From assembly GCA_949317995.1 (NCBI GenBank), contig OX439042.1, forward strand, positions 14,797,174 to 14,861,173: DNA of 64,000 nt. Direction: 5' to 3'. Positions within the stretch are counted from its first letter, which is position 1, and the number at the start of each line of letters is the position of its first letter. This DNA is from Acholoe squamosa (lineage: Eukaryota; Annelida; Polychaeta; Phyllodocida; Polynoidae). Shown piece after piece: positions 45,424-53,820 of this stretch. Under the pieces are notes generated by a model that saw nothing but the letters and a program-made list of their open reading frames with translations, was not told where the DNA came from and did no database searches. The translations under genes and the position numbers were made by a program.

Positions 45424-48015
45424 GTGGTTGTAGACACCCGGAAGGTTAGGGAAGCTGATATAACAGGTGCCATGGGAGCACAGGGGAAACCCAATATCAG
45501 TAACGAGGCAGGCGGCTATGAATTAGCCAAGGTCTGTGGTGCCCACCTGCCCCCGGGTCATCCTTGTCTGGAATTCCTGAAAGGATGTGGATCGACTCCT
45601 GGTGTGAAAAATGACGTTCCGATCGTCACGGACATGCCCTCTGTTCTAAACGGAAGGCGGTGGTATGTTTGCCTCACTGTTAACGGAAGATCTGCCGAAT
45701 TCCTTGTGGATACGGGAGCTAGCCACTCTTGTATCTCCAGGGGGTTCTACGATCTTATACCGGATGAACATGATACTCTCAAATCGGGAGGAAGTGCTCA
45801 GACGGCTGACGGCAGTACCTTGCAAACGTATGGTAGAACTTGTGTGAAACTACAGTTGGATGGTATACATGACTATGTCATGAGCGCCACCGTTGCGGAT
45901 ATAGCAGATGAGGGGATACTGGGGTTGGATTTCGCATCCCTGTATGGTGCTGTGTTGGAACCTCAAACAGGAGTGTTGAGTGTGAGATACCCGTATCCCG
46001 TAAAGGTTAGATGTGTACTGAGACAAGTGAGCAGTATGGCTAGTGTGGCACACACTGTGCGAATCCCTCCGGGAGTAGCCTGTGATGTGCTTGTAAGAAG
46101 TGACCCTGCAATGCGTAATAAACCTGCAGTGATAGAACCGGATGTAGTTACTTTGTCGAGTATCGGATTAAATTCTGTAGACACGATAGTAGCGAATGCA
46201 TCCTGGTCGGTAGTACCTGTCTCCAATACTGGAAACAGTACTATCTACTTGAAAAAGGGACAAGTTTTTGGAAACGTGACCCTTTCGGAAACTGTAACGG
46301 ATAGTAAGCTAAGCTTACAAAAGGTAACAGGAGATGGTGAAATTTCGGAAGACTTACTTAAGTTGTATGAAGAAACTTCATTAGAAGATCCGGAACACCG
46401 GAAAGAGTTCTATGAGATGCTCTGTCAGTATAATACTGCCTTTGCCAAACCTGGTGAAAAACTAGGTACGACAAATAAGGTATTACATAAATTAGATACT
46501 GGAGATGCTGCACCCTTTAAGATACCGTATAGATGGTTACCCTTAGCGAAAAAGAGAGTAGCTGAAGATGAGATAAACAAGATGTTGGAACAGGATGTAA
46601 TAGTCCCTTCCAATAGTCCATGGAGTAGTCCTGTGTGTATGGTAACAAAGAAAGACGGTACTATCCGCTTTTGCATAGACTACAGGAAGTTGAATGGAAT
46701 AACGAAAAAGAATTCGTATCCATTACCGAGAATAGACGAAACCATTGACTCCTTAGGAGGGAACAGTTGGTTTTGTACCCTAGACTTGCAATCAGGTTAT
46801 TGGCAAGTGGGAATGAACCCTTCAGATATGGAGAAAACTGCATTTTCGAGTCATATTGGACTATTCCAATATAACGTAATGCCGTTTGGATTGTGCAATG
46901 CACCGGCAACATTTGAAGCAATGATGGAAACAATCCTAAGTGATTTATTGTGGAAAAGATGTCTTGTATATCTTGACGATGTCATAGTTTTCGGAAAAAC
47001 ATTCGAAGAGTGTTCTAATAACCTAAAAATGGTACTAGAACGTATTATTTCTAATGGTCTCAAATTGAAACCTAAGAAATGCCACATGTTTAGAAAGTCC
47101 ATAAGTTATTTGGGCCGCATCATTAGTGATGAAGGGATAAAGGCTGATCCGGAAAAAATCGAATCAGTTACGAATTGGAATAGACCTAAAACACCCAAAG
47201 AAGTGAGGTCCTTTTTAGGATTCTGTTCCTATTACAGGGAATTTATTCCGAATTATTCTAGAGTCAGTTATCCATTACAAGCAATAGCTAACTGGACTCC
47301 AGGAAGTACCAAGGAAAAATTTCCTTGGACGCATGAACAGGAAACCGCTTTTCAAAAGCTAAAAGACCTGTTCACGAGTACTCCTGTATTGCAATATCCG
47401 AATGAAACGGATCATTTCATACTGGATACTGATGCTAGTAATGATAGCATTGGTGCAGCTCTCTCGCAAGTCCAAAATGGGAGAGAAGTACCGATTGCCT
47501 TTGCCAGCAACACACTGAGCAAGACTCAGCGCAATTCTTGCACAACCAAAAGAGAGTTGTTAGCAGTAGTCGTATATACCAAGAAGTTCAAACATTTTCT
47601 ATGGGGAACGAACTTTACTTTACATACGGATCACTCCTCTTTAAGGTGGCTACTGAACTTCCGAGATGCTGAAGGAATGTTAGGCCGATGGCTAGCCCAT
47701 TTATCCGAATATGGGCTTGAACATCAACAGATTCAGCATAGACCCGGAGTTAAGCATTTAAATGCTGATGCTTTGTCTCGAATACCAATTCGGAAATGTG
47801 ATAATCCGGATTGCACTGATTGTGGAGCTCATAGGGCAGTGTTAGCAGGGATTCGAAGACCATTCGTACCCCTAGTTGCCAGTATACTGGATTGGTCTAT
47901 GGATCACATACGACATTTCCAGGAAGCTGACTCGATAACTGCGCAGCTACTGCAATTGGTACCAAGGGTATACGTCCAGTTAGACCAGAGGTCTCCCTGG
48001 AAAATCGAGAAATGA
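45424..48015 (+). CDS. pol: pol: protease, reverse transcriptase, RNase H
   Basis: The frame is open from the gag-pol overlap (about 45304), with no needed ATG; GTG 45424 is only the first start-like codon. Protease has the DTGA active site at 45709-45720 (FLVDTGASHSC). RT has the N-terminal WSSPVCMVTKKDGTIRFCIDY block and the catalytic YLDD at 46969-46980. RNase H begins LDTDASNDSIGAAL (about 47421) and ends with the RPGVKHLNADALSR segment. It stops at TGA 48013-48015, just after RNase H, where integrase would normally continue in the same frame. Frame is -1 relative to gag. The domain calls are certain. Confidence 0.95.
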   Translation: MVVDTRKVREADITGAMGAQGKPNISNEAGGYELAKVCGAHLPPGHPCLEFLKGCGSTPGVKNDVPIVTDMPSVLNGRRWYVCLTVNGRSAEFLVDTGASHSCISRGFYDLIPDEHDTLKSGGSAQTADGSTLQTYGRTCVKLQLDGIHDYVMSATVADIADEGILGLDFASLYGAVLEPQTGVLSVRYPYPVKVRCVLRQVSSMASVAHTVRIPPGVACDVLVRSDPAMRNKPAVIEPDVVTLSSIGLNSVDTIVANASWSVVPVSNTGNSTIYLKKGQVFGNVTLSETVTDSKLSLQKVTGDGEISEDLLKLYEETSLEDPEHRKEFYEMLCQYNTAFAKPGEKLGTTNKVLHKLDTGDAAPFKIPYRWLPLAKKRVAEDEINKMLEQDVIVPSNSPWSSPVCMVTKKDGTIRFCIDYRKLNGITKKNSYPLPRIDETIDSLGGNSWFCTLDLQSGYWQVGMNPSDMEKTAFSSHIGLFQYNVMPFGLCNAPATFEAMMETILSDLLWKRCLVYLDDVIVFGKTFEECSNNLKMVLERIISNGLKLKPKKCHMFRKSISYLGRIISDEGIKADPEKIESVTNWNRPKTPKEVRSFLGFCSYYREFIPNYSRVSYPLQAIANWTPGSTKEKFPWTHEQETAFQKLKDLFTSTPVLQYPNETDHFILDTDASNDSIGAALSQVQNGREVPIAFASNTLSKTQRNSCTTKRELLAVVVYTKKFKHFLWGTNFTLHTDHSSLRWLLNFRDAEGMLGRWLAHLSEYGLEHQQIQHRPGVKHLNADALSRIPIRKCDNPDCTDCGAHRAVLAGIRRPFVPLVASILDWSMDHIRHFQEADSITAQLLQLVPRVYVQLDQRSPWKIEK

Positions 48016-49508
48016 GAAGGTTTCTTGCTCAATGGACCGAGCTTGAAGTCCGGAAAGGCGTGTTATACCGTTGGAAGCCATGCAATAATGGTGAGAGAAT
48101 CATGCAAGTGGTGATACCACATGCTATGAGGCATGACATTATGTACTTCTGTCATGGACATCGGACCAGTGGTCATTTCGGAAGGAAACGATCGTTAGCA
48201 CGACTTTCCAAGAAATACTATTGGCCTGGCATGACACAGGACTTGCAAAGATGGGTAACCACCTGTCCGGATTGTTGTAAAAACAAACCCGGACCCGGGA
48301 TGGGCAAACTTCCCCTATCCCAAGAACTTTTCGGAGTTAGATTCGCAAGAATCGGGGTAGATATTATTAGTGGATTTAATACAACCGCTAATGATAATAC
48401 CTGTATGATGGTAGTTTGTGATTATTATACGAAATATACTAAAGTATTTCCACTACCGGACCACAAAGCAATTACTTGTGCCGAAGCCTTTGTAAAAGGT
48501 TGGGTACTAAGTTTCGGTGTACCATTGATGTTACACAGTGACCAAGGCAGAGAATTCGAATCAAATCTCTGGCAGGGTATGTGCGAATACTTAGCTATTT
48601 GCAAGACTAGAACCAACCCGTATAGGCCACAAAGCGACGGATTGGTAGAAAGGTTCAATAGAACCCTTATCCAAGTCCTAAAGTCACTCGTCAATGAACA
48701 CATGGACGACTGGGATGAGCAATGCCACTTTGTGACACATGCTTATAACAGTACGGTACATTCAAGTACAAATTGTACTCCGAACCTTTTAGTATTCGGA
48801 GAGGATCTGATAATGCCTGCTGACTTAGTATTTGGAGTTGTAGGGATGGACCCGGAACTACCTTGCCATGTAGTTTTTGTGGAATGCTTAAGAGACAGAT
48901 TTAAAAAGACATATGAGTCTGTCCGAATTGATTTGGAGAAAAGTGCCAAATGGCAGAAAGTAGGATACGATACCGATCTAAAGTATCGGAAATTCCAATC
49001 CGGAGACAGAGTTCTCAGATTACATGAACCACTTAGACACATAAAATTAGCGTCTAATTGGGATGGTCCCTTTACTATAACACAAGTTATCAGTGACTGT
49101 ACCGTAATTATCAAATCTGACCTAGGTCGACTTTATAAGTCTAATGTGGCTAGATTAAGGAAATGGTCTGGGAGGGAGACCTCCACAGAAATGTATGGTG
49201 AAGGTTCCGGAAAGATCCTGAACCAGAATCGCATAATAGACCAGGTAAAGAACACTACAGTGAAGCGTGGTCGTGGTAGACCTAAAAAGTGTTCCGAATC
49301 AGTGACACCCACGCCAACACCGATTAAGCGTGGGGGAGTTAAAAAAGTCTCGGCAGGTGAAGACAAAAAGAAGAGGAAAGGTGTTTCTAAGGCTAAGAAG
49401 CACCTAGAGAAAGCTCTTCAGACTGTCAGGTCCGATAAAGAACTATCCGAGAAGGGGAGATACGTTCGCCGCAGCCCCCGAATTGCCCAGAGGACTGCAG
49501 TGACCTAA
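48012..49508 (+). CDS. int: Integrase with AT-hook-like tail
   Basis: ATG 48012 overlaps the pol TGA (ATGA). The same frame is open upstream to 47931 and carries the usual RNase H-integrase linker, so the true protein probably begins inside pol. It has an HHCC zinc domain (HGHRTSGH...CPDC), the catalytic D (GVDIISGF), D (LHSDQGREFE) and E (RPQSDGLVERFNRT), and a GPF segment (WDGPFTITQV). After residue about 410 comes a basic tail with KRGRGRPKK (an AT-hook core) and RRSPRIAQR. There is no chromodomain. The tail may direct integration to AT-rich chromatin (inference). The frame is -1 relative to pol, probably a 1-bp loss within 47931-48015. Confidence 0.93.
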   Translation: MRRFLAQWTELEVRKGVLYRWKPCNNGERIMQVVIPHAMRHDIMYFCHGHRTSGHFGRKRSLARLSKKYYWPGMTQDLQRWVTTCPDCCKNKPGPGMGKLPLSQELFGVRFARIGVDIISGFNTTANDNTCMMVVCDYYTKYTKVFPLPDHKAITCAEAFVKGWVLSFGVPLMLHSDQGREFESNLWQGMCEYLAICKTRTNPYRPQSDGLVERFNRTLIQVLKSLVNEHMDDWDEQCHFVTHAYNSTVHSSTNCTPNLLVFGEDLIMPADLVFGVVGMDPELPCHVVFVECLRDRFKKTYESVRIDLEKSAKWQKVGYDTDLKYRKFQSGDRVLRLHEPLRHIKLASNWDGPFTITQVISDCTVIIKSDLGRLYKSNVARLRKWSGRETSTEMYGEGSGKILNQNRIIDQVKNTTVKRGRGRPKKCSESVTPTPTPIKRGGVKKVSAGEDKKKRKGVSKAKKHLEKALQTVRSDKELSEKGRYVRRSPRIAQRTAVT

Positions 49509-50016
49509 CCTGTATACACAACGAGTGTAATGTTTACATTTAGATGAACGGATGACAACTGACCCGAAAGGCTTATTTGTCGCCGCCGCATGATGTACCA
49601 ATTGGTAGTGGACGGATAATCCGGTGGATTTGCTTAAGCTTTCCATAATCTCCACTTAAATCCCCAGACGAGTCATCGGTGTGAGCGATAATTACCTAAA
49701 AACAATCACTTTGTTGATGTACAGTCTGTAGCACGTGCGTTTCCGCATGACGTCACAGTGTCCAGTCTCGGCTGACCTCTCGTGACCCCGCGCGCAACGG
49801 GGAAATGACGTCACGAATGCTGGCCTGTCGCCATATTGTTTTTCGGTAACGTCCAAGACGGTCGAGCTCGCTCCCTTCTTGGATTTTACCGGCTAGCAAA
49901 CCCCTCGCTGCTCCTCCAGAGTCTGTCTCCTGGTAGACAGACTCCGTTTGTGTCGGCCCCGGCGCCGTAAAAGCCGGAAAAAGGAGTAGTTTACTCCCGT
50001 GGGCGATTCCCCAGTC
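49509..50016 (+). promoter_or_regulatory. CpG-rich leader/promoter-like region before ORF3
   Basis: This 508-bp stretch between integrase and ORF3 has two perfect CRE palindromes (TGACGTCA at 49748-49755 and 49806-49813), a YY1-like GCCATATTG (49830-49838), and CpG-rich sequence such as CCCGCGCGCAACGGGG. It has no TATA box. This layout is that of a housekeeping-type promoter and suggests ORF3 is expressed separately from the LTR transcript. TTCCCCAG just before the ATG could also be a splice acceptor. Confidence 0.55.
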
Positions 50017-52665
50017 ATGGCTGAGGAATCCGTAGCTGCAGCCAAGCTATCCGGTGACCCGGATAAGCTGACTCCGTCCGCAGAAGCTTTTCCGGAAGCT
50101 TTGTCTCCTGTTACACAGGAAGAGAGCGAGATGATGGACGTGGAGGAATCCACGGATCGCTCGTTCGAGGAGAAACTGGCTTCATTTTCACTAAATGAGC
50201 CAGAGAAGATGTTATCTCCACTCCCACCAGAGGGATCCGGAGCGACTGCGAGTGCCGAACCCGCAGCGACAGAGTCCGAGACCACACAAGTCGACGGCGC
50301 GGAGGACCAGTGGAAGCCAGCAGTGGCTGACCCGTTCCCAGTAGAATACGATGGTCGCTACCTGTATGTCCACCCGGAACTGCAGGCACAAGTGACCTAC
50401 GCGGACGGGACACCAGTCAGGTTGGACCCGAAGGTTAGGATAGCTGTTGAGGGCGTTATGGTTCCTGATCAGCTGACCAGGACGCCTCCCGAGTGGCTTC
50501 GAGACTGGCCGTGGTTCCAACGGGGACTTATGGTAGACGCTGACTTCCGCGAGACAGTGTATGAAGCCAACCGAGCCTTCGAGCTCGGAACGTACCCGAA
50601 GCCTGACAAGTCCCTGTGGAACGTCAAGGCTACGAATATTAACTGGGTAGGCTGCGTCTCGGATTCCGAGGGGCAGACTTACCCACGCCCTTGTGCTACC
50701 CGGCCCCAGTACCGGACCACTAAGGAGTATCGGGAGGCCGCTGCTAACTTCAAGCAGTGGGATGAAGGTATTTATATTACCGAGCAAGAATTAGTGGACG
50801 TCCAGAACACGTCACTAATCGGTTTGGACCGAGGCGCAGCCCTTCGGACGGTTATCGTCCGCCGAATGACTGCCGAACGGGAGGCTCAGGAAGAGGCTAA
50901 GAGGGCCGCGGAAGTACCCGCACCTCCTATCCCCGACCTGAAACTTGCCACCAGGAGTTCAGCCAGTGCTACACCAGCCACCGGCAGTACTACCACACAG
51001 GTAGAAGCCTCGACCTCCAGCGCATCCGGAACCCAGGAACCGGAGGAAGACTGGAAGGTCAGCAAGAACCGAAGGTCCGCTGCTCGGAAGCTTAAGAATC
51101 TCCCGGATTCTGCTAGAGCCGAGCCGAAACCCAGCACTTCAGCCACTGGTAGTTCTGCCATGGAGGTTGAATCGTCTGACGAGGAGTCTGTGCACGAGTC
51201 CTCGGTTGAGTATGATGAGAAGGCCACTCCATCAACTCAAACCGAGGCCGAACGCTGGGCTAACGCCAAGTCCGGATTCAAATCCCGGATTCCGACTTGC
51301 TTCTCCGACTGTGCGTATGGAGTAAAGAATGACGGCTCTACCCTCTATGCCTGCCCGGACTCAGTCAATAAAAATGATGAGTCAGACGATGAAGATTGGA
51401 TGCGTCTTTCGGACGAGGACCCCAATCCGAGCAAAGCCTATCGAAAGATGTGGCTTATGCTAAACCACACCGAAGGGTATTACACTTATACCCAGAGGAG
51501 GAAGCTGCGTTGGGCTTTAGAGAAGTGGTACGGTGACGACCAAAAGTCCTGTCCCTTCTCTATCTGCCAGGATGCGAGTGATGTCATGATCCAGACCTGG
51601 AGTACTCCAGCCCGGTTTCAACGGCATCTGGTAGAGGCCCACTTCCACCATCACCCGGTTTACATTTGTGATCCGAGTTATGGTAAGAAGGGCAAGAAGT
51701 GTACTATGAAGGTGCAATACAACCGACGTAGTGATCTGGCTAGACACCAGAAGAAATGCCACGCAGAAGGTTTGGACGGGGCACGGAAGCGCATCATGGA
51801 GCTTCACCAGGAACTCATGAAAGAGTTCGACAGTCTGAGCGAGGATGCTTGGTCTAAGATCCGACCGGGGGACCAAGTCCTCTGCGAAGTTCCGAAGACC
51901 AAGGATTCGAAACTCCGAGCAAAGATAGTCCTGACTCCTGGAAAGGGTAAACTGGACATGCACGAGTCTCTCTGGCAGAAATGCGAGGAATCCGGAAAGG
52001 ATGCAAAGAGAGCTCGTGAAAGGAGCAGGAGAGATCAGAACCGTGGCGGCAACGGTAATGGTCAGGGCACCACTAAACCGAAAGTCAGAGCAGAGGACCG
52101 TTCCAGGTCCCCTCTGGCTAGGCACCCCGCAGAGCAGGCTCAGGGCACTCCGGTGTTCAAGAAGCCCGAACCTGCCGGATACGCTGGAGCCGTATCTAAG
52201 CCTGGGAAAGTTACTTCTCGAAACTTTCCGTCCTTAAACCAGGGACCTGGACCTGAGAGCCAGACCTTGGTGGTAGGAAAGGATGGTCGCCTTATGCCAA
52301 AGAAGACCACCGCATCTGCTGCCGCCGGATCTGCATCCGCTCCAGCCGCCCCACCAGTTACCTTTACCCAGGAGCAGTTGAACATGTACCTGCAAATGGG
52401 ATTGAAACAAAACGCACCACCTGCCTACTGTGTACCAACAGCAGGTGTGTCCGGAAGCCCTAAACCCGGAAGTGGTCCACAGGCCGCCTCGACTCCTCCC
52501 AAGGCTGTCGCTGCACCTGCGAAACCAAAAGACGCTATTACCATTAAAACCGGTAATGCGGAAGTTTGGTTTGAGAAATCTCGCCAGGGTATTGTATATA
52601 ATGTCATATTTCTATTTTTCTATAATATTATATGTATGTGCATATCCACTAGATACATATTATGA
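50017..52665 (+). CDS. ORF3: 882-aa zinc-finger protein in env position
   Basis: ATG 50017 (MAEESVAAAKL) follows CpG-rich DNA. The frame is intact for 882 aa. I do not recognise the family. Seen in order: an acidic Ser/Glu/Pro N part (1 to about 100), a structured Trp/Tyr-rich region (about 105-290, with EWLRDWPWFQRG), low-complexity Thr/Ala/Ser, then a Cys-rich segment and two atypical C2H2-like fingers at 512-582. Finger 1 is CX4CX19HX4H; finger 2 is CX10CX14HX4H and ends SDLARHQKKCH, the usual finger helix. After that come an SR/RD-rich basic stretch and a Pro/Ala-rich C part. The last 25 residues are hydrophobic. There is no signal peptide and no envelope motif. Base composition is more GC-rich than gag-pol, which suggests a captured host gene (inference). 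Confidence 0.8.
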   Translation: MAEESVAAAKLSGDPDKLTPSAEAFPEALSPVTQEESEMMDVEESTDRSFEEKLASFSLNEPEKMLSPLPPEGSGATASAEPAATESETTQVDGAEDQWKPAVADPFPVEYDGRYLYVHPELQAQVTYADGTPVRLDPKVRIAVEGVMVPDQLTRTPPEWLRDWPWFQRGLMVDADFRETVYEANRAFELGTYPKPDKSLWNVKATNINWVGCVSDSEGQTYPRPCATRPQYRTTKEYREAAANFKQWDEGIYITEQELVDVQNTSLIGLDRGAALRTVIVRRMTAEREAQEEAKRAAEVPAPPIPDLKLATRSSASATPATGSTTTQVEASTSSASGTQEPEEDWKVSKNRRSAARKLKNLPDSARAEPKPSTSATGSSAMEVESSDEESVHESSVEYDEKATPSTQTEAERWANAKSGFKSRIPTCFSDCAYGVKNDGSTLYACPDSVNKNDESDDEDWMRLSDEDPNPSKAYRKMWLMLNHTEGYYTYTQRRKLRWALEKWYGDDQKSCPFSICQDASDVMIQTWSTPARFQRHLVEAHFHHHPVYICDPSYGKKGKKCTMKVQYNRRSDLARHQKKCHAEGLDGARKRIMELHQELMKEFDSLSEDAWSKIRPGDQVLCEVPKTKDSKLRAKIVLTPGKGKLDMHESLWQKCEESGKDAKRARERSRRDQNRGGNGNGQGTTKPKVRAEDRSRSPLARHPAEQAQGTPVFKKPEPAGYAGAVSKPGKVTSRNFPSLNQGPGPESQTLVVGKDGRLMPKKTTASAAAGSASAPAAPPVTFTQEQLNMYLQMGLKQNAPPAYCVPTAGVSGSPKPGSGPQAASTPPKAVAAPAKPKDAITIKTGNAEVWFEKSRQGIVYNVIFLFFYNIICMCISTRYIL

Positions 52666-53427
52666 TACGGGTACATAGATATTTCTTGATACGGATCTCT
52701 GATTATTATTGATATTCATATTATAAGAATCTGTTAAACTTCACCAGTACACACACATTATTGTCCTGCGAGGCAAACTGTATAATAAGTATATTGATCT
52801 GGTGCTATAAAGGTTATTAGGTACACGGTGATAATATATTATTATTATATTCATTACTACACCGTGATTTTTTTTTCTTTTCTTTTCAAGTGTATGGTAT
52901 AAATGGTCCTATTTGTACTACTCACGGAATCCTTAACGGATTCGTATGTTAATAATATACGACATGTCATTATATAGTGAAGTTACTATAACAGTCTTCT
53001 TCAAGACTATATATATATTTAAATGTGGTGTTAATAACTACAAACACACATACGGATGTTATTATGTGATTTATTTATTATCGATAGTTCCGTTACATAT
53101 AACTGTCATTATCACATGTATACGGTTCATATTACTTGTCTTATTAATTATACCGTAGATATAATATGATATTATATGGTATAGTAATTTAACTAACAGT
53201 TCCGTTTCACACAACTGTCACTTATTCAAGTAATTCGTATAATACTTCGACATCCTTATTGTTATTTGTAACTACATTCACTATCGAATATATATATATA
53301 ACATTCGTTTCATACTCAATTTGGTGTTAATGTTATACCTATGGTTGTACCTCTATTACTAAAGGTTTAGACATATAGAAATGTTATCCTAGTAATATTA
53401 TTATAACTATAACACCCTCCTAAATGT
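52666..53427 (+). other. AT-rich 3' non-coding region of the retroelement
   Basis: No coding frame of note. Short related phrases recur (GTTCCGTTACATATAACTGTCA and GTTCCGTTTCACACAACTGTCA). It may hold the 3' end of an ORF3 transcript. Confidence 0.6.
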
Positions 53428-53429
53428 CT

Positions 53430-53439
53430 GGGGGAGTGG
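53430..53439 (+). promoter_or_regulatory. Polypurine tract
   Basis: GGGGGAGTGG abuts the 3' LTR, the expected plus-strand primer site. One T interrupts the purine run. Confidence 0.7.
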
Positions 53440-53816
53440 TGTAGAGGTACACGTTATTAAACCATAGGAGTTGGGTACCGTCTGACGTGGCGGGTGAGTC
53501 GAGTCGTCGGACGTTCCTCAGGTTCCGGATAGGTGGCAGCACTGATCCGGGTCTGTGGGGACATCTGACGACGAACACCTGGGTCCGTATATAAAGCCCA
53601 GGGCTCAGCCGCTACGTCAGAGGCCCTTCTGGCCTCCACACCATGTGAACCATTATTCCTTGATATTAGCTGCCTCTCTGACATCATCCGGCAGCCGTGA
53701 GTGTACAATAAGAAATAAAACTAACCGTTGGCATACACTTGGAATACTGTCTTACTCTTTCTTTTCGAATCGTAAGACCCGAACCCCCCAGGTCCGTAAG
53801 GCCACAAACCCTTACA
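53440..53816 (+). repeat. 3' LTR (377 bp)
   Basis: Same length as the 5' LTR, with one difference by eye (CCATATGAACC in the 5' copy, CCATGTGAACC here). TATA at 53588-53596, AATAAA at 53714-53719. It is followed by the ATTT duplication. Confidence 0.95.
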
Positions 53817-53820
53817 ATTT

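Larger units (their letters stand above)
42029..53816 (+). mobile_element. Ty3/gypsy LTR retrotransposon with extra ORF
   Basis: The element is 11,788 bp, bounded by two 377-bp LTRs (TG..CA) that differ at one base, with ATTT duplicated at 42025-42028 and 53817-53820. Order: LTR, tRNA-His PBS, gag, protease, RT, RNase H, integrase, an additional zinc-finger ORF, AT-rich 3' region, polypurine tract, LTR. RT-before-integrase order, the HHCC finger, DDE core and GPF motif fit Ty3/gypsy (Metaviridae). It replicates through an RNA copy made from the 5' LTR promoter. Gag has an in-frame TAG, and pol changes frame before integrase, so this copy may be defective or may use recoding. No envelope gene is seen. 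Near-identical LTRs mean a recent insertion. Confidence 0.95.

Noticed and set aside
48000-48006. A second slippery site before integrase
   Set aside because: GGAAAAT occurs at 47999-48005 but is not in the register needed for a -1 shift from the pol frame.
50212-50787. 191-aa and other antisense frames within ORF3 (also 51517-52125)
   Set aside because: Shadows of the GC-rich sense ORF3; no motifs and no splice logic.
50017-52665. ORF3 as an envelope gene
   Set aside because: No signal peptide, furin-type site, fusion peptide or extended ectodomain cysteine pattern. The zinc fingers and basic stretches point to a nucleic-acid binding protein. The C-terminal hydrophobic end alone is not enough.
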